Assembly: GCA_030141605.1 (NCBI GenBank)
Contig: JAQGDQ010000128.1
Span: 248,001-312,000, forward strand
Reading direction: 5' to 3'
Length of the DNA stretch: 64,000 nt
From: Tubiluchus corallicola
Lineage: Eukaryota > Priapulida > Priapulimorpha > Priapulimorphida > Tubiluchidae
Shown here: positions 29,501 through 63,357 of the stretch, one piece after another
Numbering within the stretch: position 1 is the first letter of the stretch
Layout: each line of letters begins with the position of its first letter
Made by a program: the position numbers and the translations under genes
Notes under the pieces: generated by a model
The model's database searches: none
Told to the model about the DNA's origin: nothing
The model's input: only the letters and a program-made list of their open reading frames with translations

Positions 29501-32500
29501 ATCGTGCAGTTAAAGATTAAAAAATATATCTTAAAGTATTAATTTATATAAGTGAATTAGCAATAAATTAAAAATTTTACTTTTCAAATCACTTTTGTCT
29601 GTTTATTTGCAAAAATTACACAAATTCCTTCAAAGTTGGCTGCTTCATTTTATCGCGAAGAAGTTGGTACACAAAGTTCTCATAATGAGAAAAATGTTGA
29701 AAATCTGATGCACATATCATCATCAGCTTCGCATGCTTAAACTGTTGGTGGTGCCCATGTTTTCCTGCAAGTATGTACTCTACTTGCATCCCTGGCATAA
29801 CAGCAACATCTAACTGATTAAACTTTCTGGCAAAGACAACCAGAGCTTCAAAAGCAAACCACTAAGCACCTGATTAAATGCTCAGCTTCCAGGAATTCTA
29901 GGGTATCAGGGTTAATTGCAGTGGACCGGCGGGTCAAAGGCTATACTATTAGGCTAGCATATTAGTGTATGATAAACATTCCTGGTTACAAACAATACGG
30001 TACTTAACATGACTGTTTCAATGTATATTATAGGACAAAAGCAAACTAAAATGATATAAAAGTCATAAAAGCTTAGTAGTCACAGGAAAGTGTCTTGTTG
30101 ATGCATGTGAAGCAAAAATATTGAGGTAATTATGCGGAGTTTTGAGTCAATTACCGACAGTTTTTATGTACATTTGAATAGAAGCGGCCCGTACCAGGCG
30201 TTTTTGAGTCAATTAAGTGATTGAGTCAATTAACCATGAGTCTATTAAGTGGCGCCTACTGTAATAACGATATTTCTGGAAACTACTGTCGCTTTCATCA
30301 GGTTAGCTAAAATCAACCACTTGGAATTCTAGAATTTCACATTGACTTTCTAGAATTCTACGTGATAAATTTTATGTAACCGGATGAAGGAAATAATGTT
30401 TTCCAAATTATCGGTGCTTTTTATTCTAACATTGTCATTTCTTAAAACTGTGTAACCTTTTCTTATACGATTTTTTTACATTACATGTTTTTTACATACT
30501 ATAGGTGAAGTTATTTGCTGCTTTAGCACCAATAGTTACAGTGGGATACATCAAAGGACCACTTCGTCTGATTGATCCATATGCCAAAGATATTGATGTA
30601 TGTTTGTAATTTTTAAGCTTATGAAAATGTAGTTTTTGAAGATTTAAATTTGATGCTAAGTTTTTAATGTACTGATATGTTCAACATGTTTTTAAATTTT
30701 TTAGGTTTCTTATTTAAATTGGCTAAGATTGACTTAGTATTTAGATTGACTTAAGATTGACTAAACAAGTATTTAAACACAGAAAATTACCAGCATATAG
30801 TTAAAGTGCAAGGACACAGACTCTAAATTAAAAAAATACTTAGTCTAAATCTAGTGTTTGTGTCTGTGCACTTTAACTATGTGCTGATAATTTTCTGTGT
30901 TTAAATACTTGTTTTGCAAGTATGGAACTTTGCAGGTACAAATTAAAATGCATTTATGCAGTAAATCTACTAAACACGTATCTCTAGAGACTGAAGAAAT
31001 TGCCAAAGGTTAAATGAAATATGGGTTATGTCATTACTGATATAGATATAAGACCACAATAGGCTTTGAGTTTAAATAAGTTCTCTATTATTTTTTCAAT
31101 TTGATTTTAAATATCTATGTTTTGTACCATGACACAAGTTTTATATTTTCTGAATTTTATATATTTAGATACGTAGCAGTTGTTTCAAATTGCTTTTGTT
31201 TTATTTTGCCCTTCAGTTCTTTCTAAAGTTAGCAGGACGGTATGACTTTCTTCGACACCTGCAGCCCATGCTTCATTTCTTGGGCAGGAATATGTGTAGC
31301 ACTGAGCCTTTGGACATTATTTGTCGAAATTTGCTTTTTTTGATTGCTGGATTTGATAAAGATGGAATGAACACGGTATGTATAATTGGCAAACAAAGTT
31401 TCAACTTTTACACTGGATTGTGACTCAAAATTGTGTTCATATTAAAAATAAGGACCAATTCTAGCTGGCAACTCAGCAACTGCTGGCATCTATTTTCAGT
31501 TAGTGTAATGGTCTGTGATCTTAGGTCACCAGAAGAGGTAACCTTCAACAAAAAGTTTTGAGTGTCAATTTGTCATCCTGTTGAATTCCGTGCAACTGCT
31601 AATAACTTAGTGACTCTTGGTGACCAACGCCCTCTGCAGGCGACTAATGTTAATTTTGAAACACTGTTTAAATTATTTATAAAATGATTTAGTAACTGTT
31701 AGTCTGCAACTGAGTATTTTTTTGGCTTTAAATCCTTAATATTCTATTTTTCCGAATAATATATTTTGTAAAAGTATTACTAATTCATCATTAGCGTTTT
31801 GTATTTGCAGACACGGCTGCCTGTATACTTAAACCACACTCCATCTGGCACATCTACAAAAAACATCATGCATTTTGCACAGATGGTTAGAACAAAGAAA
31901 TGTCAGATGTATGATTATGGTTATCTTGGAAACCTAATTAGATATGGACAGGTATATTTCCTTAGTAATTATTGCATGCTAATACCATAAGTTAATGCAA
32001 CAAGTGAAAGTGCGAAAAGATATCAAATAAAGCTTTTTATTATTGCTGATCTTTTTGTTTTTTAATTACTAAAACTTTGCACTTTGTTACCCTTACCAAG
32101 TTCTTGGAATTTGATCATTGTAAAAAGTTATGACAATTTGTACATTTACTTCACATTGATACGTACCTTTTGCTAGGGCAGTACAAAAGTACAAAAACAA
32201 TTAATTTATTATATCGAAATATTACTAAAGCAATAGAGAATCTGTCTATGCCTTCAATATTAGTTTGGAAGCCTCATGCATCTTGCACAGCCTGCAATCT
32301 TGAGGTTATGATTGAATCAGCGCCTGAGCATTACGGGATTAATTTTATCGATCCAGCTGAATGACTTTGAAATTCATCAGATCTCAACCATACCAAACAC
32401 ACTGGAGATATCCTGAAAAACAGAGGGGACAATAAGATGATATGCCATTATTGGTATTGAACAGATAAGCTTGTGAGACATCTGTTAGATGTGTTGGAGG

Positions 32501-34151
32501 ATCCTGAGTTCTTCAATCATTGCTCCAATGATAGCCTTCAACACTGAAGGCTGTGTGCGACAAGCTTGTGAGACATCTGTAAGATGTGTTGGAGGATCCT
32601 GAGTTCTTCAGTCATTGCTCCAATGATAGCCTTCAGCACTGAAGGCTGTGTGAGACAAGCTTGTGAGACATCTGTAAGATGTGTTGGAGGATCCTGAGTT
32701 CTGCAGTCACTGCTCCAATGATAGCCTTCAACACTGAAGACAACAGCAAAAAGATATGTGCTAGTGCCACCCTGTGTAAAGTTCAGATCCTGTTTTTTGT
32801 GCAAAAATTAGACACATGATTTTCTTCACACATTACAAGTTGCTGATATGTTTATATCATGTTGCTTGCATGCTTTCTGGGGATACTTTTTGCATGTAAG
32901 TAAAATGGTGTATGCAATTTTTCATGAAGAAAATTAAGTATATAATGAAGTTGTAGGTCAAAGAACTAATTTACACGTGTAAGTCTTTTGCTAAGTTTCG
33001 TATGTAATTCTTGCTAGCTATTCATGAATGTAATAATTGAAAAGAGATCGTATTATCAGAAAACGAACTTTTTTAGTTGCTAGATACTACTTTCTAAGAA
33101 ACTTTGCATAATTTGATGTAGGTTTCTAACTAGCTTCATTTATTTATTCTCTTTATTCTCACACATGCAACCGTACAAACCCACGTGCCAGCCTGCCTAC
33201 CTGCTAAAAATTTTATTTATGAAATTGAAAGTAACTGACCATATTTGAATTTTGTCGCAATTTTTGTGCGTTGTTCTCGCCAGTATGATATACATTGACC
33301 TAGTTTTGTTAGTCGATACTAATTGGGCAATAACATAGATATAATGCTTTTTTCCATTGACACAATATCATTATTAGAATTCTTGATTTACAGTATGCTT
33401 CGCTTTTAGATTAGATGTATTTTTCTATTAAATCAACTTGATGTGAGTGGTAAAAACATTAAATCAAAGACAATGAGTGACGAAAACATGTTACTCAAAG
33501 ATAGTGAGTAATGTTAACTTGTTAAATCAAAGACAAAGTTTGCTGAGAAATTAATTTTTGCCTGTACTCTGGAAATTTAGCAATTATGTTTTCGTAGTTC
33601 TTCTGAATACTGTTTTTTCCAAATGTTGAACACTTAAACAAACTTGCCACTTGAACATTAAGAAGCCCATCCACGAAATAAAGTGATCTGGCCAGGCTTC
33701 GTATAGAGTGGGATTCTTCTTGGTATCAGTACGATAAAGATTTTTAGGGGTAGTAATGATAGATAATGATATGGTGCTAATATCATTAAGGTATTTTCCG
33801 TGTCGATTCCAAACGATATGCATCTTGTATCAATAATTATCGATTTGATAATTTGCGTTTCATAACATTACTTTGACAATATGAAATTAATCATTTTTAC
33901 AGCTTCATCCTCCTGAGTATGATGTGAGACAGATGAATGTCCCTGTAGCATTATTCACAGGTGACCACGACTATCTGGCTGATCCAACTGATGTGTCGCT
34001 GCTGATTCCTAAACTACGAAACCTTGTCTTTCACAAAGATAGTAAGCCGTTCGATCACTTGGACTTCATTTGGGGCTTGAATGCTGTTGAACAGGTGTAT
34101 AAACCTTTAATCAAATTAATAAAAAAATTTGAAAACATGAAGGGATATTAA
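23548..34151 (+). CDS. LIPA-like: Lysosomal acid / gastric-type lipase (AB-hydrolase lipase), complete, nine exons
   Basis: Exons: 23548-23769, 24932-25004, 25422-25550, 26923-27037, 28880-29030, 30505-30597, 31217-31375, 31811-31951 and 33903-34151. They join to 1332 nt (443 aa). Family role: hydrolysis of cholesteryl esters and triglycerides, in lysosomes or as a secreted enzyme. Motifs: oxyanion-side QHGL (122-125), RGNTYS, nucleophile elbow GHSQG with S211 in exon 5, the aspartate in GDHDYLAD (D384 most likely) and the histidine of HLDF (H413). Sequons at N38, N111, N138 and N322 suit a glycoprotein. Vertebrate LIPA is about 400 aa; the excess is N-terminal. A hydrophobic core at residues 20-37 follows a 19-residue polar N-region, and M13 (23584) would give a more normal signal peptide. 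The sequence alone does not separate lysosomal from secreted paralogues. Confidence 0.95.
26728..26793 (+). repeat. GTAG-type tetranucleotide repeat in lipase intron 3
   Basis: A run of GTAG units grades into GCAG/GGGCAG and GGGAGGGA, then returns to GTAG. It is a compound, interrupted microsatellite. Confidence 0.8.
27645..28060. mobile_element. TIR element of about 0.4 kb in lipase intron 4
   Basis: The left end reads ATATCTCAGTTTGCCG at 27658 and the right end CGGCAAACCGAGATAT at about 28034-28049, an inverted repeat with one mismatch over 16 bp. It extends outwards more weakly, with TGATACGCTC opposite TAACACTG. The interior is more GC-rich than the intron and has further short inverted pieces such as TTTGCCGATTGTCCG. 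No open frame of note is present, so it looks like a non-autonomous element. Its superfamily is uncertain; the CTCGGTTTGCCG type of end is reminiscent of Tc1/mariner-pogo MITEs. Confidence 0.6.
28091..28851 (-). mobile_element. Tc1/mariner-type DNA transposon relic in lipase intron 4
   Basis: The ends are inverted repeats: left TCATGAGGCACAAAAAAATG, and the reverse complement of the right end TCGGGTGGCACAGAAAAAAT. A TA follows the right end. Between them, on the minus strand at 28500-28279, is an open frame matching the C-terminal end of mariner-like transposases: [12 protein letters not shown], a WDQI-type stretch and the closing GHIEHLL before the stop. About 760 bp remain, against about 1.3 kb for an intact element, and the catalytic DD part is missing or unreadable. 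The right end lies only 28 bp before lipase exon 5. Confidence 0.75.
28279..28500 (-). pseudogene. C-terminal remnant of a Tc1/mariner transposase
   Basis: A 73-residue frame with the typical C-terminal mariner layout: an [10 protein letters not shown]-like motif, a mid helix and the terminal GGHIEHLL-type sequence (here DGHIEHLL). It is a fragment without the DDD/E catalytic core, inside an intron of an oppositely oriented gene. It is not functional. Confidence 0.7.
29325..30261. mobile_element. DNA transposon relic with CAGTAGGCGCC termini in lipase intron 5
   Basis: The left end reads CAGTAGGCGCCGCTTTATAG and the reverse complement of the right end CAGTAGGCGCCACTTAATAG, continuing as ACTCA on both sides. 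Right of the element is TA. The right arm also has three tandem copies of a GAGTCAATTAA-like motif. This CAG-start and TA-flank pattern fits pogo/Tigger-like elements. A minus-strand frame at 29798-29616 may be a decayed transposase piece but I do not recognise it. Length is about 937 bp. Confidence 0.7.
30763..30914. repeat. Long near-perfect foldback (inverted repeat) in lipase intron 6
   Basis: The left arm (about 30763-30820) and right arm (about 30857-30914) are reverse complements over about 55 bp with four or so mismatches. The left arm begins AAACAAGTATTTAAACACAG. The loop of about 36 bp holds a further TTAGTCTAAAT palindrome-like core. Transcribed pre-mRNA would form a stable hairpin. 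It may be a foldback MITE, but no target-site duplication is clear. Confidence 0.8.
32193..32300 (+). repeat. Dispersed repeat, copy 2 (relative of 17401-17506)
   Basis: This lies in lipase intron 8 and aligns with the copy upstream of RCE1. An open frame of 64 codons over it (32170-32364) is explained by the repeat. It is not needed by the lipase model, which joins exon 8 to exon 9 in frame without it. Confidence 0.5.
32467..32740 (+). repeat. 95-bp tandem repeat, about 2.9 copies, in lipase intron 8
   Basis: AAGCTTGTGAGACATCTGT recurs at 32467, 32562 and 32657, exactly 95 bp apart. Copies differ at only a few bases (for example TTCTTCAATC, TTCTTCAGTC, TTCTGCAGTC), and the third copy is cut at GAAGACAACAGC. 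Each unit has an internal near-palindrome around GCCTTCAACACTGAAGGC. The 88-codon minus-strand frame across it is a by-product of the array. Confidence 0.9.
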
Positions 34152-37100
34152 ACTGCTACGCAAAAATATATCTGCTGAAATTAGTTTATGCTGCTTGCCA
34201 CAGTTAATTTGTCAATGTGAGTGCATCGCTGTACTTTGAACTTTAATTTTTCGTGTTATTGAATATCCATTTACCATTTCTGTTTATGGTGCTAATGTTG
34301 ACCATCCATTGAAGTTTTTATTGAAATAATGGAAGCTGGTATTTCTTTAGTATGGTTGTGAGAGTAACAGCAAGAAGGAGGATTACAATAGTGCCATGCA
34401 CAACCATATTTCCCACTGTGATATGTAAATTAATATTGCTAGTGAACTTTCTATCTTCCATTATGGTGCTTCTATAAACTAATGTACATTGACTTTATGT
34501 ATACTTGTGTGTATACATTGAATTATATTTCTGTTATTTTTAATTTCAACTGCACATTAATTTTAGCTTTAGCTCATCGAATTGTTTTTCAAGCCAAAGA
34601 AAATATTTGCCAGTGATATAGTTTTATAACGTAGTGTTGAGCAACTTTTTTAAAATGTTACCAATCAAGTCTTGATAGGTGGATGTAGTATCATTAAGTG
34701 CAGTATCTTTCATACACAGTGGGTAGTTTAACTGTTTTTTACATTGTGTGATTCTGTATACTTAACCTAAGTCAGTAGTGATGATTTCAAAACGAATGTA
34801 GTTATTGAAATAGCAATTATGGCCTGATATTACATTTTGAAATACAGTATATTTATAATTTGCCCCTTATAGAACAGATCTTTAAAGCAAATCCGGACCC
34901 AATGTTAAACTGTAAGCCAAAACAACCTATTCTTTAAAATATTGAAAGGAAACGTACTACTTTTTAATGAATGACTTTGAAAGAATAAAACAGTTATTAC
35001 AACACAATGCAATTTCGAGTTCATGCCACTAGTTCGTTGCTGTTACATGCATTTTGCCATTCGCTAGTTGGACCGGCACTAGCGCCTACATTTTGGAAAG
35101 TGCTGCACAAAGAACAGGTGCTGTATGTCCCAATTCAGATGTGTTAGTTTGTGACGAACTGCACACGTTCGACAGCTCATGCACGAGTACAGCGGTAAAT
35201 TTGAAGAATTAGAATTTTTATCTTAAAACTTGCCGAGTTTTATTACAACACTCTGTATCTCTTACTGTAACTAAGTAGTACTGTACTTCAATTTTTGCTT
35301 TCGCAAACATGCGTAACACGTTCATGGAATGTTTTTAATGTTGAAAATTATGTTAGTTTGTGATGTCATCACTAGGACTTGCCCCGTTGTTAATTAAGGT
35401 CTTAATCTATTACAGTATTATTGGTGTTAAAATGTATACTTTTACTGTACTTGAAAATGAGGTAGTATATGAAAAATCGTCCTGTCTTCCTTTAAATTTA
35501 ATGACTAATAGTTTGCCAGATTTTTTAAGTTTTGATCCATAAGATTGCTAAGTGTTGAATTTTAAAATGTTACCAATTGTGATATATAAAATGTGCTGTT
35601 GTATCAAATGCTTATGCAAAATTGTGGAGTTTTTGTGTAATGGTAAAAAAATGAGACAAAATATTATAAAATCATCATCTTGTAAACTGTGCTTTTATTG
35701 CTTCAATGACTAAGCTTTTTGTTTAAATATTTTGCTTTTAAATAAAGTAGTTTTCCAAGAAATGTTTCCTCTAGACAAGCATTTTTTGAACTAGAGTTTC
35801 GTTAAGCAAATTTTTAAAAAGTTAGCGCATTTTATTTTTATATGGTTTAGCAATCTGGAAGCTGTGATTACTTGATTTTCCCCTCAATTTGGTTGTGGCA
35901 TGGAGTTGGCCAGAACGCAAATACTTACCAAGGATAATCCGTAAGATGAAGTACTGACCTGCAGACTCTCTTAGCAATGTTTAGATGCATATACACCATT
36001 CCTCAATGAAGTAACTAGTCAGAGACAGTCTAGTAGATAGAGTTAGTTTGTCTTGGCAGTAATTTATCCATATGAAAGCAGACTCTGGCATTGCTTTCAC
36101 TAAGCATCACTCTGATAACTAAGCGCACAAATAACTACTCAGCTATTCTCTTCACCTAATGATAGTATTAAGTGCTGGTATCATTACATGTTCGATACCT
36201 TATTTACACCGCAAAATTTTTGATACCTTATTAACACCGCAGAATCCTAACTGTATCAGACTTATTATATTCTCATCACTAAAATTAGAAAATCACAAAA
36301 GTTAGACGTGTGCTTTTTTATACTTTATTTTAGTTGTTTTTGAAATAATTTTTGTTTAATAGCTGTACTGGGCACTGGGGTCAATGTTTACTTTGTATAC
36401 GGAGCGATTCAAGGTACCCAGTGTACCTGGTACTCAATGCAAACGCTGGACTTGAGGAAAAAGACATATTTGCCAATGTAAATTGAATATAAACTAAGGG
36501 ATATAAGCTGAGTATACACTATTGGGTAGCAAAAATATTTAAATTATTTGTGCCAAGTGGCAACTGTATAGTTTATGTAGTTGAAAAAATGTCTAATTCA
36601 TTAAAAAATTTTCTGTTATGTAAAGGTCGTAATAATTGTTAAATTATTGCTAGGCTTTAAATTTCTACATAAGAAATGTAATAGTGAGGCTAATTTTTCA
36701 AAATTTTCCTTTCCAATTTTTCAAAACTTATTTCAAAATGAAAAAAGCTGAATTTTCATTTTTAAAAGTATTTTTCAATAATTCAAAAAATAAAGTAGCA
36801 GTATTGTCTCTAATGAAGCAGTAATAAACAGGAATGAGAAGTGCTACTGAAGGAATAGTGTTTCATGTCTATTTTGTTTCCTTTTAGATAAGTTCTAAAA
36901 CTTGCCTTACTTACTGTTTCGATGAAAGAAGCCTGCAAAGAGCTAATTCTGTTTCACATTTTTCTGTTTTTTTCCACCCTTGAATGAAATACAACTAGTG
37001 ATTAATGATGTCACTTCTTAAAAATGGTTTTCGTATTTTGTTCTTTACTTTTCAAATGAAGGGTGGAAAAAGTCGATTATTTTGTTGGTGATTGCCAAAG

Positions 37101-40100
37101 AGTTAACTGCATTGCAGAGGGTTTGCCACTTAATTAGACACAAGAGATAACTGACAAGAAGCAATGATTGGAAGGGAGAGTTTTTGTTTTGCATTCTCAG
37201 CATTCTTAAAAGCTTCTAATTATGTTGGTATTTGGAACAGAACGAAAACCCTGCCCATGGGTTTCAAGTTGAAATGATTTGCCAAGGGCTGAAGTTGTCA
37301 AAAGACAGTAAAGGAATCCCTAGTTTTGTAGAATCGGTGACTGTTAAGTTAATTAATCATGACTTGTGTTTCACTGTTGCCATTCACTTCCTAAAATAAA
37401 TTATTCCAGTATTTTGAAGTCTTTAGTGTCAAGATTTTTGCTCTTAACTTGTTAGTTTTTGGCACTGTTAAGGCTTTAGCTCTTTTGTGGAGCCTTGTTA
37501 TCACTTATTAAAAAACTTTGTCAGTTCCTCTGATTAGGTCTAAGAACTATACCCATATCATATAGCATCACATTATCTTTGTTAGGAAATTTGAGGATCG
37601 TGTTATAATCTTCGAGTTTATTCACTTTCTTCAATATTTTTCTATTTTGCGTTATTTATTTATCATTTTATTTCCATCCAAGTGGCCACAAAAGCAAACA
37701 CTTACATGATATAATAAACTCTACATACAGTAATAAGTAAAAAGTAATAACTAGAAGGTAAAAGGAGTCATCTTTGGGCAACCTTTGCCAGATTCTAATG
37801 CATACATGTACATCTGGTGTAAGTTCTGTTTTGGCTGAGTGCTATCTCACAGTTACGCCAGATACTCTAAGAGGAGTTTGAACGGAAAAAGTTTGCATAT
37901 GAATTTGCCCAGAGTGTTTGCATTCAGTTCAATTATCTGGCAAACTAAGTCCAAAATTAATGTTTGTTTCGCTTTGTTGTTTAGGGACATATTCCTTATA
38001 TATGGCATCCTTGCAAGAATTTTGGGAATTACCAGATAATTTTTTTGGAAAATTATAAAAATTTAAAAAATGAAAAATGGAGCCAATTCATATAATGGTT
38101 ATTGTCGGCCGACAGCTTGTGTATTTTATTTAGCATGTATGTTTGTAAAACTATGTACTGTTTACAGCTGTACATCATGCTTTGTGGTCTAAAAAGTAGT
38201 TAGGATATGATACGTGGCCTGTAAAATATGGTTAATGCAACAACGAACTTCCTATTGATGGTTTAGAAGTACATGTAATTTCATTTAACACGAACTAGAG
38301 ACTGTCGTCTTTTGATGTTCCGACACATCTAAAAGGCAAACGATGCCTCGGTCGGTAATGATTAAAACAGATTACGTAACTTTTCTTGCTGCTATCAAGA
38401 CTGCGTAAAATTCCAAACAGATTCATGCATTATGACTAAAATCCACTAACTCGTTCTTTCGTTGCAAAAGTCCGCCAAATTCTCGACAAAGTATTGCGTA
38501 GCAATGATTAATAATTTGTGAAGGTGATCTAGTAACAACTCCACTCGCATATGGTAAATGACCTTGCCTTGCGAAGGGCAGTTTAACCCTTGCGTAGTAA
38601 TTGTTAAGAACATTAGGAGACAAATATCGTTACGGGTGGCATAATTTTCTTGACGTAATAGCAACATTTTGTCCATCTGACTAAGAAATTAGTAACAGCG
38701 TAAGCATTTAAAGAATGTTCGTACACATAACATAGTGTGCGCGTACAAAGCCAATTGCTCTTAGCACAGAAATTGGTCGACCATACTTATTGCAATTCAA
38801 AGATGAATTTATCTAATTACTTTATTTCCCAGTAATTTAGTTGGCTACGTTTGATAATTATTTTTATTATCAAGCGTAAAGCGTTCGACGTGAACAGGTG
38901 TTATTATGTTTGTTCAGAGCGTTAGGGTTATTTATCATCCTCACTGCTGTAGGTTCTGGGTTGTTATGGTGCCAAGCTGTCTGGCAAACTTGTAAAGGTA
39001 TGCGTTACGGCATTACCCTCATAGCTGCGATAAGCAAGCAGGCAGGCGTTGTAATGAGTTTAAAAAGGGAGCCTTGTTGGTGGATTGTGGCGGGTGACGC
39101 AAATTTGCACTTTCTGTGTCCGTTTGTGACACTAACATGGTTGCTGGGGTGACGTAAATTAGTACAAGTTACGTAAAGCCTTATATAAGTTGGCCTCGGT
39201 ATGCAATTTAATGCAAGTTTTTAATTTTTTGAGTATTCACTTCACCTCCGTTTACCAGCTTATAGTGACTGAATATTACATCTTAGTGTGCAAAAATAGC
39301 AAGAAACAATGACAGCTAAATTTGTATTACTATCCATTTACCTGTTACCACTTACCATTAATCATACAAGTTAAAAGAATTTCTATGCTTAAAAAGCTTT
39401 TTTAAGCATAAAACGTTATTTTGGTTTATTTTAATCTCAACCTGTTCCAGCCAGTCGGAACTTGCCAAGTAAACCCAGCAATGAATCCGCCTATCTCGTA
39501 AATCTTATCGAGATATCACCTGGGATACACGACAGGTAATTGGCATTGCTGCGCACCTGTGCGGTCTTTACTCAAATTTGAACGTACTCATTTTAATCCC
39601 TTTGCAACAGCAGTTTAGTTTAATAACATATGGCATGTATTGCTATGGTATTGAATTATTTTGCTGTTGGGTAATTGTAAAATCCTTAGATTGACCTTGC
39701 ACTTCCAGTGCAGGTGGGTTCTAATTGTGGGGTCTTTAAAATTTCGAACGATTGCTTCTAAAGTATTAGCACAGAATGGCATTTAGTGAACTGTACACTA
39801 TGCACAGTTTCACTTGGTTATATATAATTTAATTAAATATATTTTGTTGGCTAGAAATTCTGTCGTAAAAACTAAATTTTTATACATTTTTATTAGTAAT
39901 TTTTCTATTTCTTATATGAATCTATTTGGTTTGGCTTCATTTTTTGGTTTTACTTATTTTTACGTGATTTACATGATTTCTGACAAATGTGTAAATGGCA
40001 AACGGTAAATGGTAAATGGCATTACCGCTTCATGCGTCCGTGTTATTTTATTTATGCTGTAAAATAATTATACTCATTAAGCACAGCTATTTTATGAATG

Positions 40101-42054
40101 TGACCATATATGAATTTTATAGTGATCCGTAATGTTAATGTCAGGTAGAATTCCTGATACAGGGTCTTTTATTTGAACAGATGTACCAGGAACTTTTGTT
40201 AGTTTAGGCAAGCATTGCCGTGGAATTACTGATTCTCATGTTACGTCTATTCAACTTGGACCAATATCAATTTTGACGAAATTCGGCAGTATTGTGTACA
40301 ATTGGAGTGGGTATTTTAATTTTTTCGTGGTTTGGACAAACTTTAAATAAGTTTTGAAAAGAAATCAGTTCTGACCAGATAACGTAGCACTCGAGTTGTG
40401 GTCAATTTAACGGAAAAAATGGCAGTCAATATAGCACATATGAAAGCACATATACAATAGAGCGTGGTTTCGGCGTGTAAGATACCTACGACTGAACACA
40501 TTACGTACACTGACACCCCAAGGTACGATGGAAAGTAAAAGGTCATCATCAGCAGAAGGTCAAATTTATTAGTACAGTGTAGCAATATGTGGCTTATTTT
40601 GTGAACCAAGAAGACACAGAAAATGTTTTACAACACGTCACAGATTATCGTGGGTCAAAGTCGCCTACTTAAAAACACAAAATGTATTTCCAAATAAAGT
40701 TTGGCTTAACACTTTGCAAGCCAGGATCTAACATTCAACAACAGAGACTGTTTAATGTTGTGGCGGAACCGAAACATAACTCTGCAGCAAATTAGCAAAG
40801 ATAATCCTTTGTGATACGTCTATATGTGAGACATTGAACTAGTTAAGGATGCGTATGGAGAATAAAAACAATTCACTTTACAATACGTTTTGAAAAGAAT
40901 TAAAACGATCGTTTCTGGAAAACACACCTGCTCAAAGATCAAAATGCAGTAGCATGATAAACGCAAGGCAGATTATTCGCCCGCCTTTTGACACATTTGA
41001 GACGGTTCAGTTATCTCTCGTTTGACACTTGCAAAAATAACAAGGGCATCGGCCGCAGTGACAGCAATTTTGCGCAAAACTTTGGACAGGCGGGAATGTA
41101 TTTGGCGTAAACTCTTACAGCGCATAAGATTTGTCCCTAAGGTATGCCTGAAACGAATTCATACCCGTTCAGGCGCTGCTACAATAACTATTAGCCTAAC
41201 GAATAAAAACTGATTTGCCGGGGGCAGTTGTTATCTCGCATCCTCCGTTTCGCCGTCCTGCAGTTACTGGAGTCGCCCCCTAGTGCTGAAGTGGTGAGCT
41301 CTCCCACTTTCAGAAAGTGTCACTCATTTCTCGCGGCGTATGTCACATGACCACCCCGGTGTTGAATCACTCGCGCTAGAGCTGTGTGGCGGTGACACAT
41401 TTGGAAGTTATGTTACGATCATAATCCGTGATGGAACGATACCTGGCACGTGCTTCTTTTTAGGCGCCGGCTAGACCCATTCGGAACTTTTTCTTAGTAC
41501 TTGCTGACGTATCGAACGTATTTTGCCATTTCGCGTTGGAACAAGAGTTACTCTGACGCTTTTTCAATGTGCCGTGATGTGAAGGCATAAGTATATCGGA
41601 GATGTGAAATTATTTTTTATTTTGTCGTAACTTTCATTGTCGTTTGTGATTTCACACGGTTTATTCATATACGGACTGTGAGCGAACACGTTTTACTTAT
41701 TGTTCATTTCCAGACTGTGACACTTTATGCGAAACACGTTTCACTTGGACATTAAGTCCGATATTGTAACAGCTTGTACCTTACGTCGTAAAAGTTTGAT
41801 TTCGTAAACTACCAAGTGAAATTTCTTCCTGGAAGCTAATTTTTGTCCTGACACATTTTGGATTCTACACCTAGACGAAAAGGCATAAATATGTCGATGT
41901 TTTGACAAAAAAATGAAAAAACAGACAAAAGTCACGTAGTGACAATATGGTTAGACGAAAAGCATCACTGCCAACTAAGTTTCATTGTCAGGACTCGTAG
42001 TAATTTCCATTCACAGTTATAAATATATCCGGAATTACTGATTTTTTTATCAAG
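34152..42054. other. Intergenic region between the acid lipase and the SMOC-like gene
   Basis: This stretch of 7.9 kb contains the lipase 3' UTR (AATAAA at 34984-34989 is one candidate signal) and the SMOC-like promoter. Sequence becomes distinctly more GC- and CpG-rich at about 41000-41480, which suggests a promoter-proximal region. One copy of a dispersed repeat lies at 35102-35495. A short perfect-looking hairpin (TGCTTAAAAAGC) is at about 39385. Open frames, including hydrophobic ones at 38898-39152 and 40343-40609, have no family resemblance. Confidence 0.55.
35102..35495 (+). repeat. Dispersed repeat of about 0.4 kb, copy A
   Basis: Colinear similarity with 45204-45570. Shared blocks in order: TGCACAAA..CAG..GCTGTA, AACTTGCCGAG/AATTTGCCGAG, a GCAAACA.G.GTAACACG block with CATGGAATGTTT, GTTAATTAAG, GGTGTTAAAATGTATA, TTTTACTGTAC and TCCTGTCTTCCTTTA. 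Same orientation. No terminal repeats or coding frame reveal a class. Confidence 0.7.

Positions 42055-63357
<21,303 letters not shown>

Noticed and set aside
29616-29798. 60-codon minus-strand frame inside the CAGTAGGCGCC element
   Set aside because: It may be a transposase remnant, but I do not recognise any motif, so it is mentioned only with the element and not called as a gene.
32170-32364. 64-codon frame in lipase intron 8 as an exon
   Set aside because: Exon 8 (ending 31951) and exon 9 (starting 33903) join in frame with the family-typical sequence, and this segment is covered by a dispersed repeat.
38898-39152. 84-codon plus-strand frame with a hydrophobic start
   Set aside because: It has no family resemblance, no adjoining exons with matching splice sites, and no conserved composition beyond chance.
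39380-39410. Short hairpin around TGCTTAAAAAGC
   Set aside because: A palindrome of this size in AT-rich DNA is expected by chance and nothing nearby suggests a function.
40343-40609. Hydrophobic 88-codon minus-strand frame upstream of the SMOC-like gene
   Set aside because: It starts with TTG rather than ATG, has no recognisable family motif, and no neighbouring exons continue it.
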